A DNA stretch of 64,000 nucleotides from the NCBI GenBank assembly GCA_022747635.1, contig JAKTNV010000075.1, positions 1,302,001 through 1,366,000 of the forward strand. Direction: 5' to 3'. Position 1 is the first letter of the stretch; every line of letters starts with the position of its first letter. The notes beneath the pieces are model-generated. The model saw only the letters and a list, made by a program, of their open reading frames with translations. It had not been told where the DNA came from and made no database searches. The DNA comes from Hetaerina americana. Taxonomy: Eukaryota; Arthropoda; Insecta; Odonata; Calopterygidae. Made by a program: the position numbers and the translations under genes. Of the stretch, positions 21,721 through 31,203 are shown piece after piece.

Positions 21721-23035
21721 TGTTTATATGTTAGATAATATTTATATTGACGACATTTTATATGGTTGTACCATTTTTCAAAATGAATCAAGAATTAGTA
21801 TGATGCGACGTTGAGTATAGGTTTATGGATCCTGGAGGACGAAGGCTCGAAAAAGTCTGGGAAACACTGGAATAAAGTTACTGTGAACGATGAAGGTATA
21901 GCTGTGATGTTTCAAAATTTTTCATCCATGTTGTGAGAGAATAAATGTATGATACCCAAATATTATTAATTGAATGCCAAATCATATGCATGTTTAGGAC
22001 TTTACTTAACAGATTTATAAAAATTACATAAGTATCTCCAGCAAAACTATGGCTCTATGACTATAGAATGTTTGTATTTGACCTAAATGATCATAGCATA
22101 TTTTACAATAATGTGAAATTGTTTTAAAATCAAGAATTTACGTATACCAACCTTTGTGGAGAAGGCAAACATTTTTACAATGAAATTGAATTCACTTAAC
22201 ATTTCACTCGGCAGAATTTCATTAAAGTTTTCCATAACTTCCTTTCAATTTAATTATTTTGGCGATTTTTCATATTAGTTTCACATTCATTTTCTCTCGT
22301 GGGGCTATATTTAACTGTAGGTTATCGGTTTTACTTATTGCGCTTTAATTATTAAGTCGGATAGTATTATGATTGAATAATTTAAAACTTCTCATCATAT
22401 TATATGTTACATTTTTCCAGGGTGATTTTCCGGTCATTAATCGCAGTCAGTAGTTGTTTTAAGATATGCACTGTGCCGTGTGTATCCGTATTCCTCCCGT
22501 TATATGTTTTCTATCTTTAAGATAGGCTTAGTATCCATTAAATATTTATCCTACACTTAGTCTTTCTAGGCTCCTTTTAATATTTCAGGTTTTAATGCTT
22601 TGTGGTGATATGTAGTGAAACGGTAGCGAAAGACCTATGATTAACTAGATGCACTCATTCAGACAGCAATAATCCAACAGGGCATTATATTTTTACCGAG
22701 GCAATTACTAAATGCTTTTACTCTCCAAACATAACATTACGTTTGAAGATTATTTTCCATTATATTTATTCACCAAAATCAGACTTAGCAAGCACAAAAA
22801 CGAGACATGCATACAAAGACGATGATCTTGGCCATAAAATGAAGCACCAAACAAAGAAATTTGAACTTAACTCTACTCTATCACACAACTAGATAAAATA
22901 AAGTTATCAAAAGAATTAAACCACATTCATGCAGGGGACGTCTAATTACTCTTGCCTAAGAAATGTTCCGCCTTTTCCTACTTTACACACTTTTACGTAA
23001 CGCGAACTCCCACCACGGCAATTTTCTTCTGCTAG
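21721..23035. other. AT-rich stretch, nothing recognised
   Basis: Only short, unconvincing frames on either strand. No repeat, tRNA or known element seen. Confidence 0.5.
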
Positions 23036-23104
23036 TTGTCACGCTACCGGCACTTTGCATTATGGGATACCAATGTTATGATGCTAGTTATCGCGCCTTA
23101 AGCT

Positions 23105-23521
23105 ATAATAAATTTGAAACTCCAATAGCCGTAAACAGTTTACCTTTCTAAACAAAGTGAAAATGAAATTAATTGGCTAGCGCCACAAGTCAAAAAGGGG
23201 TAAAGGATAATGAGGTAGGTAAAAGGGGTAAAAGGTAAAAAAGGAGAGGATAAGAAAGGTGAATACGAATACGCGTATTTCGGCCACAAAGTAGCCCTCT
23301 TCAGCGTACTGAAGGGTAATCGTCACTACAACACAAGTCGAAGTGAGAAAGGGTAAGGGCAATCCGAAGAATATATACTTTTTTACCTTTACCCCTTTTT
23401 GACTTGTGGCGCTAGCCAATTAATTTCATTTTCACTTTGTTTAGAAAGGTAAACTGTTCACGGCTATTGGAGTTTCAAATTTATTATATATTACTAGCCG
23501 TAAGAGCTCATTTCTATCAAT
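23105..23521. mobile_element. 417-bp foldback element, probably non-autonomous Penelope-like
   Basis: Inserted in tandem unit 1 with a 12-bp target duplication, GCGCCTTAAGCT (23093-23104 and 23522-23533); unit 2 carries one uninterrupted copy (24280-24291), giving the empty site. The ends are inverted arms of 102 bp (23105-23206 and 23386-23487) with one mismatch seen. Beyond the right arm is an asymmetric 34-nt tail (23488-23521) containing ACTAGCCGTAAGAG. The centre carries a hammerhead motif on the minus strand. Long inverted ends, a short one-sided tail, a variable target duplication of about 12 bp and a hammerhead together recall Penelope-like elements; no protein is encoded. A DNA-transposon MITE is the alternative, but the one-sided tail speaks against it. 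Confidence 0.75.
23263..23309 (-). ncRNA. Hammerhead ribozyme motif (minimal, Penelope-type)
   Basis: Minus strand, 5' to 3': stem I strand GTACG (23309-23305); core CTGAAGA (23304-23298), fitting C-U-G-A-N-G-A; one extra G (23297), then stem II GGCTAC/GTGGCC closing three T; core GAA (23281-23279); self-complementary stem III ATACGCGTAT (23278-23269); T as the cleavage-site base (23268); stem I return strand CGTAT (23267-23263), giving four Watson-Crick pairs and one G-U with GTACG. All invariant core bases are present. The tiny palindromic stem III is typical of Penelope-like hammerheads, which may work as dimers. The extra G beside stem II is non-standard. Predicted cleavage lies between the complements of 23268 and 23267. 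Confidence 0.72.
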
Positions 23522-23750
23522 GCGCCTTAAGCTAATTGCATTATGGGGTTGCAATGCCGTATGTTTATGATAAGATTGTTCTGTAATAAATCTGGGGCCT
23601 CTTATAGGCGCCTTAAGATGCAATCTCGTTTGGCAAATTAGGTACGTTGTCTTTTTAGATGGTGTTCTCAATTAATTTCAGCGATTTAGGCGCCCAAGTG
23701 ATGAGGTTGGACGCATCAAGTTGCCAAAAGGTGAAACACGTGATTTAGCT

Positions 23751-24031
23751 ATGTTTTCCTCAGTCATCGAATGTGAAAGTAAAATAGTTATTCGTCATTC
23801 ATTGAAACGCCTGGAGAACTTCACAATTTTGAATGAAAGGTAAGAATAGTTTATTACGAATTCTTGGTAGGATATACTTTCAAAGATATTTGAATATTTC
23901 ATAGGTACATGATACCTTGGGCGTATCAAAAACTTAGTGGAGTTTATGATGCTGAAGTTATTATGCTTGCTGATTTCCAGGGTTTCAAAGGAATTAGTCT
24001 CCTGTCTAGAGCGAGTGTTTCTATATGGTAG
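23751..24031 (+). pseudogene. Putative two-exon ORF in tandem unit 1 (truncated copy)
   Basis: ATG at 23751, exon to 23839, donor GTAAGA, intron 23840-23904 (65 nt, ending TTTCATAG), second exon to a TAG at 24029-24031. The joined frame reads across the splice (ILNER then YMIPWAYQKLSG). Unit 2 has the same structure with a longer second exon, because here TGGCAG has become TGGTAG. The product is not recognised; the gene model is inference from matching frame and splice signals. Confidence 0.35.
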
Positions 24032-24222
24032 ATAACTTGGATTGTCTTAAGTAGAAAATGTCATTACTAACCTTGTTCAATTCTTTATATATGCGCAATT
24101 ACAAAATTGGGTGGGTTGTGTTTGCTTAAGGAAATACAGATATTCGTCATTTATACATTCATCAGTGTATTTTGTTAAATTTTGTAAATATTTAAGATGT
24201 TCGAAGTGGACAAATTAAAGTA

Positions 24223-24976
24223 TTGTCACGCTACCGGCACTTTGCATTATGGGATACCAATTATATGATGCTAGTTATCGCGCCTTAAGCTAAATGCATT
24301 ATGGGGTTGCAGTGCCGTATGTTTATGATAAGATTGTTCTGTAATAAATCTGGGGCCTCTTACAGGCGCCTTAAGATGCGATCTCGTTTGGCAAATTAGG
24401 TACGTTGTCTTTTTAGATGGTGTTCTCAATTAATTTCAGCGATTTAGGCGCCTAAGTGACGAGTTTGGACGCAGCAAGTTGCAAAAACGTGAAACACTGG
24501 TTTAGCTATGCCTTCCTTAGTCATCGAATGTGAAAGTAAATTAGTTATTCGTCCTTCATCGAAACGCCTGGAGAACGTCACAATTTTGAATGAAAGGTAA
24601 GAATAGTTTATTACGAATTCTTGGTAGGATATACTTTCAAAGATATTTGAATATTTCATAGGCACATGATACCTTGGGCATATCAAAAACTTAGTGGAGT
24701 TAATGTTGCTGAAGTTATTACGCTTGCTGATTTCCAGCTTTTCAAAGGCATTAGTCTCCTGTCGAGATCGAGTTTCTCTATATGGCAGAGAACTTGGATT
24801 GTCTTATTTAGAATGTCATTACTAACCTTGTTCAATTCCTTACATGTGCGCAATTACAAAATTGGGTGGGTTATGTTTGCTTAAGGAAATACAGATATTC
24901 GTAATATATATATTCATCAGTGTATTTTGTTAAACCTTGTAAATATTTAAGACGTTCGAAGGGGATAAATTAAAGT
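24223..24976 (+). repeat. Tandem duplication, unit 2 (uninterrupted)
   Basis: About 754 bp, starts TTGTCACGCTACCGGCAC and ends ATTAAAG at 24976. It shows the empty site of the foldback element at 24280-24291. Differences from unit 1 are scattered substitutions. Confidence 0.9.
24508..24884 (+). CDS. Putative two-exon ORF in tandem unit 2, unknown function
   Basis: Exon 1 24508-24596 (MPSLVIECESKLVIRPSSKR start), donor GTAAGA, intron 24597-24661 ending TTTCATAG, exon 2 24662-24884 (HMIPWAYQKLSGVNVAEVIT...). The joined product would be about 103 residues. Splice signals and frame are kept in both tandem units, and most differences from unit 1 are single substitutions, several of which change the amino acid. 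No domain, signal peptide or known family is recognised. It could be part of a larger gene or of an element, or an accident of a young duplication. Confidence 0.35.
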
Positions 24977-26100
24977 TTATTAACCCTATAGCGTGATTGA
25001 AAGTGTGCATATCTACTAATACGAAATAGTGCGTATGTTTGTTGTAATCGGTCGCTTGCTCGGCTGGGCGTTATTCTGGATGAATGATCAACGTCACATG
25101 GATATACAAACTTCAGCTACCACTCAAAGTAATGCGATGGGTAGAATAAATATTCGATGCTTAGAATCACGTTCTGTAAAACACATCCGTTTTCGATAAA
25201 ACATTTGTCGAGAAAACCAACGCCAAAACAGATTATTGGTGAAGAAAGTGTCGTATGCATTTATTAGAAAATAATTGTTGCATTCTTTGGTGTGTCGATG
25301 ATTTTCAATATTTTTAAAGCACCATTTTTCTTCAAAGTATGGAATGTTGGTACTCTAAATGTACTTTCAATTGTATGAATCGACTTCTTTATTTCAAGTC
25401 TGATAATTAAATAGGGCATGTGCAGTGAGAACTGAGTAAAGCAGAACTTCCTGGTTACGTTAAATTTTCCTTGGCTGACAAGTTTCCGTTGTATACATTA
25501 TTATGAGTTCATGATGTCATCAACAATCCCAGCCCACAAGATTATCATTTCTCAACAAGGACTAGGTTATGTAAAACGACCAAAGGTTGAGTGTTAAATT
25601 TTTCAATGTAAACGTGAACACATCACTGCTTGCCTATGATGCAACCCAGCAATTTTTATGTGAAAGGGGTTCATGACGTGAATCTTGTTTATACAAAATA
25701 ATCGCCAGCAGAGAATGCTTAGATGAACTTTTGTTGAGGGTTTTTTCCAATGTGGCTGTTAGAGTAGGTAATTTATTCCCTGAACAATCCATCATTTTAT
25801 TTTATATAATCATTCAATGAATAATCTAACTGTGATGTACTAGGTAGTATTAGTAGATCTTCACTTAGCCTTTTACCTTCAAGGCAGATTGATCCTCTGT
25901 TATTAATACCTAAAATCCGGTTGCTTATTAATATCATTAGCAAAAGAGCAATGTCCTTACCCAGAAACAACTGTTGTAACTTTGATTTTCTTGAGCTCTG
26001 TGTGGAGGTAAGTACATATTAAGTGCTTCAATACTCTTTTCAAACATGGCAGAGCACTTCGGTGTGGCCATTGTTGAATGTGCCCAGGAAATTGTCACTA
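24977..26100. other. AT-rich stretch, nothing recognised
   Basis: No convincing frame or repeat. The last 100 bases may be the eroded 5' side of the CR1-like element that follows. Confidence 0.5.
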
Positions 26101-26125
26101 ATATTAGGTAATTAACTACAGTTTA

Positions 26126-28025
26126 TTGGTTGGTGTTGGACTTGTGCACATTCTGAGAGTGATTCACAAAAAACGGAACGAGAGCTCGGAATGGCTCATA
26201 ATTTACAAAAAATTAGTTCGTGAATTGAATAGAGGAGAGAAAATAGCCAAAGATAGTTTTCTACAGAAAATAATGGGGATAGATAATGGAAATAAATTTT
26301 ACAAGTACCTCCGGAGGAGGAAAGACAACAGGGAAAACATAACAGCTTTAAAAAAAGAGGATGGGACACTAATCGTTGATGATGAGGAAAAGGCTAATAC
26401 GTTTAATAATTGGTATGCAAGTGTATTTAAGGTTATGGTAAATAAAAAGGATCCTGTAGATTCATCTCTGAGTCAACAAGGAGGCGAAAAAATATTAAAT
26501 ACCAAAAGTATTAAAACGACGAGCGCAGAAATTTATAAAAAATTATGAAAATGAGGGCAAATAAATCAAAAGGGCCAGATGGTATCTCAATTGACTTACT
26601 TAAATTGGGCGGTAGTGTAGTTTCAAATTATATAAATCATTTATTCAATGTTACCGTAAACAATAATGCCCTGCCAAATGCTTGGAAGGAGGCATATGTT
26701 ACGCCAATTTTCAAAGGAGGAGATAAGGCACTAGTTGATAATTATAGACCGGTAAGCTTGACATCAGTTGTATGCAAGCTATTAGAAATGGCTGATTATC
26801 TCTGGGACTTGTGGGAGAGTGAGAATTGGTTGTATAGTCGCCAATATGGTTTTAGAAAAGGGCACTCTTGCAAAACTCAGCTATTAGGGTTCTGCCAAGA
26901 AATGTTCGACTCTATGGATGCGGGAATAGAGGTGGATGCTATAATAGTCGACCTGTCAAAGGCCTTTGACAAAGTTGACCACGATCGCTTAATGCTTAAG
27001 ATGGGCCAATTGCCACTACACACAGATGGAAGAGTGATCTCTTGGGTCAGAAATTTCATGGAAGTTCGAACACAAAGGGTCAAATTAGGAGAAGCGTATT
27101 CTGAAAAAGCAAGGGTAACATCGGGAGTCCCACAAGGAAGCGTACTTGGCCCGCTCTTGTTTTTAATATATATAAATGATCTCCCAATAAATATTAATTC
27201 TCAGATAAGACTTTTTGCAGACGACTGTATTATCTACAGGAAAGTCGAAAATGACAGAGACCGTGACAAACTTCAAAGGGACATTAATAAAATGGCAGAT
27301 TGGGTGACAAAAAATGGGATGGATATTAATGTTAACAAATGCAAATCCATCACTTTTAGCAATAAGGTAAATGGAAACAATAGGGAATATAAATTCTCAG
27401 AAAATGTCATTCCTAGAAGTGATGCTGTCAAATACTTAGGTGTATATTTAACTAAGGACTTAGGATGGGGGCTAAATGTGGAGTACATCTATAAGAAAGC
27501 TTTCAAAACTCTTCATTGGGTAATGAGAAACCTCAAAGGGAGCGTTGGAGCAACCAAGGAGAAGGCTTATCAGACCCTAGTAAGACCAATTTTAGAGTAC
27601 GCTTCTCTTGAATGGGACCCTCATGAAGAAGGTCATATTAAAAAACTGGAAAAGGTGCAAAGAAAGGCTGCCCGATATGTACTGGGGAAGCATAGGAGGA
27701 TGGAGAGTGTGTCTGACATGCTAGAAACGCTGGGCTGGGAACCTCTAGAATCTAGAAGAAAAGTAAGCAGACTTTGTGGAATGTTCCGAATTTTGAAGGG
27801 GGAGAAAGCTTGGGCAGATCTTAGGAAAGAGGCGGGGAACCCAAATTTTATAGGCAGAAATGATCACAAATTTAAGATAAAATGCCGGGCACAGAGGACA
27901 AATAAAAAAAAATTTCTTTTCTAAATAGAACAATTGTTGAGTGAAACACCTTACCTGCAAAAATATTCGAGCCCTTTCCTAACAGAGTGTATACTTTTAA
28001 GAATAGATGTAAGGCATATATGTAA
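26126..28025 (+). pseudogene. CR1-like LINE ORF2: reverse transcriptase, nearly intact
   Basis: The endonuclease is missing, so the copy is 5'-truncated. It reads from the EN-RT linker (FYKYLRRRKDNRENI, DEEKANTFNNWYASVF) through KSKGPDGISIDLLK, DNYRPVSLTSVVCKLLE, QYGFRKGHSC, VDLSKAFDKVDHDRL, SGVPQGSVLGPLLFLIYIND and LFADDCIIY (catalytic FADD), to VKYLGVYL and the C-terminal RAAR...LGWEPLESRR. Breaks: a 1-nt frameshift at 26540-26548 (the two frames overlap by ATGA), a frameshift in the A run at about 27905, and a TGA at 27945 in the final NRTIVE-x-NTLP stretch, which ends near 28025. Sequence style fits CR1/Jockey-superfamily RTs. Confidence 0.85.
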
Positions 28026-28667
28026 TAATTTGGTTGATGTGTGGTGTCTTGTATTATATGTAATAGCTTAATTTTATTTATAATTTATCTTTTTTTTCTT
28101 GCTGATTAATGGTTGTAAATGGGGCGGGGATTCACTTGTTTTGTTAAAGAGATTTGTGTTTTGAAGTCTTGTTTTATGTATTATCTTTTGCAATTATTTG
28201 GGACTTGTGTGCCACCTGACAATGTGTATCAGCACACGTGTATTTTTAATAATAATAATATTCCGTGGATTTTCCTTATTCTAGTATCTATCTCGTGGTC
28301 CGGGCTATTATTTAATTTTTACTGTATAAAATACCAACGGTTTTATAGTCATGCAATGGCATCTAAATAGTGATCACCATAATATTTATCCCCTTGCGAT
28401 AAGGCAAGCTTTAGTTTTTTCAGAGCACCCTCCACATTTCTTGTTACTTAAAAAATCCAGTCTCTCTGAATGATGTTCCTCCCTTCAGATTTCCCTACCA
28501 AATCCCATGCATCATTTTTGTAATGCCTATCCTGTTTGATCTTTTCTGGAAACTGTCTACATCACTCAATCCCTCAATGAATAAAGTGCATTGAACATAA
28601 TAACAGTTAAAGTTAGGTACTTCTCTGTCAGCTGTTCCTTGTACTTTTACCTTGAACATGGTACAAG
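28026..28667. other. 3' flank of the CR1-like element and AT-rich spacer
   Basis: No poly(A) end of the CR1-like copy can be fixed; a T run (about 28088-28096) and a short AAT repeat (28247-28259) are present. A 30-nt stretch around 28612-28643 (TTAGGTACTTCTCTGTCAGC...) is repeated imperfectly at 28781-28811. Confidence 0.5.
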
Positions 28668-28678
28668 TTAATATTAGG

Positions 28679-28773
28679 TTAAATAAATGAAAAACTCCAA
28701 TAGTAGTAAAAGGTTTATGGCTATTGGAGTTATTTATTTATTTAATCGTACTAGCCGTAAGAGTTCAATTCAA
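28679..28773. mobile_element. 95-bp relative of the foldback element
   Basis: Flanked by an 11-bp target duplication, TTAATATTAGG (28668-28678 and 28774-28784). It keeps the outer ends of the 417-bp element: an inverted AAACTCCAATAG...CTATTGGAGTT pair, AT-rich ATTT repeats outside it, and the one-sided ACTAGCCGTAAGAG tail in the same orientation. The long arms and the hammerhead centre are missing, so it is a deletion derivative or a minimal form of the same family. Confidence 0.75.
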
Positions 28774-28784
28774 TTAATATTAGG

Positions 28785-29448
28785 TATTTCTCTGTCGGCT
28801 GTTCCTTATAGGATATTAACTTTCACCATCTCCCCTAAGGGACGGATTTTCTGGGTCATCACCTTTTGAAGTGTAAACTACTGTCATTAAATCCATATAA
28901 TTCTTGCTGGGGAGCATCATTAATTACAGTGAGAGGTGTGTTTAGTGTGTTGTACAAGACATGAGCCCTTTGCAATGCCAGTATGTAGATTCAGTGAGAC
29001 AATGTATGAGAATTGTGCATGTCAGGCTATTCCAATTAATTGGATGATAGGGTATGGGATGAAGGAAGGGAGGTGGACAGAATGGAAATCAGAAGAGGAA
29101 GTGGTAGTCATGGTGGGGGAGAGGAGGGGATTGTCATTAAGGAGGCAGGGAGATGGATGGGAAGCTTATTGATTGGCTTAGTGAGATGTGGAAGACTGTG
29201 ATAGAGGTAGAAATACAATGGGGATGTTGGATGGGATGAAGTAGGAAAGGAAGGATGCGGGGAAGATGAGGGGTTGTTGAAGAGTAAGATGTCGGGTAGT
29301 GTTATGTTAGGAGAGGAAGATAATTAATGGGTAGTTGATTCCACTGAAAACCTAACTTCACTGGTAGGTTACCAATACTAATAATGATAAAATAAAAAGA
29401 CCTGTATTTTTCCATTTCTCATTGTGTTGTCCTTTTTCCAAACTATAG
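28785..29448. other. Purine-rich spacer, nothing recognised
   Basis: A GGA/GAT-rich tract from about 29050 to 29320, without a convincing frame. It precedes the exon-like stretch at 29449. Confidence 0.45.
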
Positions 29449-29620
29449 GTGGTGTGAAATTGACGTGCCTCAACTCCCTGAGTACATCCGAAAAAAGGCA
29501 TGTATTACATCAAAGGATCATTCATCACATTCACGCAATACTTCAATGATGCTGAGCATTGTCCAAAGGATAATCCAGTCTGTTACTGCTATCGCCAGGG
29601 CACCACTTGGGAAAATTCAG
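29449..29620 (+). CDS. Candidate internal exon of an unrecognised host gene
   Basis: An acceptor (CTTTTTCCAAACTATAG) is followed by an open 172-nt stretch reading WCEIDVPQLPEYIRKKACIT and ending ARAPLGKIQ, then a donor (CAGAG then GTATGT). The frame stays open past the donor to 29671. The composition (charged, no low complexity) differs from nearby chance frames. No neighbouring exon could be tied to it. It lies just outside the large duplication and is present once. Confidence 0.35.
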
Positions 29621-30531
29621 AGGTATGTGGCATTTCAGGGAGAGCATGTTTCACTTAAATCAGAATGGTGAAATTGAATAAAAGAAATGAAATGAAGAGA
29701 CGCTTTTGGCGAGTTGCACTGTACTTTGGTCTTGTAGATTTATACGTAACATTTTGAGTACATTTATGCCTATCTTGACTAAGTCGTCCATTGGCATTTG
29801 GTGAAGATCTCTGCGCCTCAGAAGATATTATTTTTCCTTTCTCCTCACCAACTTCTGAAGTAAATCCTTTTCCAGTGTTCATTACACATTGTACTATGTG
29901 ACTTTGGTGAGTGATGCTGAATTTTCTTTCGAAATGGAGTTTTTATCCATCTTCTTTCTTCATTTGTAAAGTCCTGTTGATCATGATGCTACTTTCACTA
30001 TCTTTTTATGGTTAATCCTCTCAGAAGTACTGATGCCCTTCACCAAATCACGCATTATAGCTTCAGGTATAATTGACCCAGTCAGAATTTTGGTGTTTTT
30101 GAGGAGGAATGAGCAGCTGGCTATTGCTATTGGGGTAAAGGATTAGGTATTTCAACAAACGAGCAACATTATTAGCACAATGAAGGAACATTTATTTGTG
30201 CTAATTTTTGTGGTGTTTAGTTAATGTGGACCAAAATTCATTCCACTTTGACAAAGAATGAGGGCATAGCGAGATAGGTAGTGAAGGTGTTGGAAGTTAA
30301 TGTTTCCTTGCTGAAGGTTGCAGGTTCCATGTAGGCCTTGCCACAAGATCGACTTGTACGTAGGCTGTATATTTCTTATTTTGCTTTGTTGTGCAATGTC
30401 GAAATCTGAGATCCCTTTGTGAAACCAAGCTCGGATGAAAATCTTTTGGCTGGACGACGTTTAAATAGAGATAAATGTCGTGGACCTACAAAAAGTGAAA
30501 TTGCTGTTCATCTTCTTCATGTGATAATGAG

Positions 30532-30790
30532 GTTCAAATCCCGGCGGTGTTGAATATTTTTCAGAGGTATCTCGATCCCTGGTGCTCAGAGGTGCTTTGT
30601 GGAGGGCACTTTGAGTGAGTACGCCATCCATAGGATGGGACGTTAAACAGCGGACCCCTTGGCGCCTTTTGTAAAGAGTAGGCGAATGCTGATGCCGGGT
30701 TTCTCTCCACCCTTCATCCTTTCCTGCCCATCCCCTAATGGCGCAAATGACCTCAGTGGTCGGTCGCCTCCCCTAAAAACTACTACTACA
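30532..30790 (+). mobile_element. tRNA-derived SINE (family S1), 5'-truncated at the B box
   Basis: Target duplication TGATAATGAG (30522-30531 and 30791-30800). The copy starts directly at GTTCAAATCCCGG, the B box of the tRNA-like head, and runs through the shared S1 body to GCAAATGACCTCAGTGGTCGG, CCCTAAAA and a CTA repeat. The rest of the tRNA head is missing, as in incomplete reverse transcription. The flanking plus-strand sequence (30430-30520 and 30800-30900) reads open as an exon-like stretch (ENLLAGRRLNRDKCRGPTKS) that the SINE interrupts. Confidence 0.82.
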
Positions 30791-31132
30791 TGATAATGAG
30801 TGATCAGTACATTCGGTGCACCAAGTGCGTGTTAATTCAAGTAGTAGACCAAGTCTCTGATTATTCAGTATGCACACGCAATGGGCAAGATCTCCTAAGA
30901 GTTTCCATTGTGGTTTTTTGAGCTAATATTTATCAGAGGATGTTTGTCGTCCCATCATTTTTTTAGTCTATTTAGAGTCATGATAAAATTAATGTATTGT
31001 TTTAAATTTGTGCCAATCGAAGTTCTTCAAAGAAACTGCATGAGATGCTGCTAGGGTAACATTTTTAATGAGTCGTCCACTACTTTGCCTCGCAATGCAA
31101 CTATTTGAAAGGGTGAAAATGATTTGCCATGA

Positions 31133-31203
31133 ACAGGATACGAACTTGGATCTTAAGAGGTCCAGCCGAGTGCCCGAGTCAGATGAGCAACGAAGGTGTC
31201 CTC
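31133..31203 (-). repeat. Possible tRNA-like SINE head, copy in duplication 1
   Basis: On the minus strand, GTTGCTCATCTGACTCGGGC is followed by ATCCAAGTTCGTATCC, resembling A- and B-box parts of a tRNA. The same sequence is at 50458-50524 in the duplicate. No matching SINE tail was found, so this may be chance or an old tRNA-derived piece. Confidence 0.3.

Larger units (their letters stand above)
23036..24222 (+). repeat. Tandem duplication, unit 1 (interrupted)
   Basis: Starts TTGTCACGCTACCGGCAC and ends TAAATATTTAAG...ATTAAAG. Without the 429 bp added by the foldback insertion it is about 758 bp, matching unit 2 (754 bp) along its length. Both units keep the landmarks GGGATACCAAT, GCGCCTTAAGCT, TCTGGGGCCTCTTA and AGGCGCCTTAAGATG. 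The units adjoin head to tail with nothing between. Confidence 0.9.

Noticed and set aside
23105..23521. Reading the foldback element as a DNA-transposon MITE
   Set aside because: The 34-nt tail is present on one side only, the target duplication is 11-12 bp with a different sequence in the two copies, and a hammerhead core lies inside; none of this suits a MITE.
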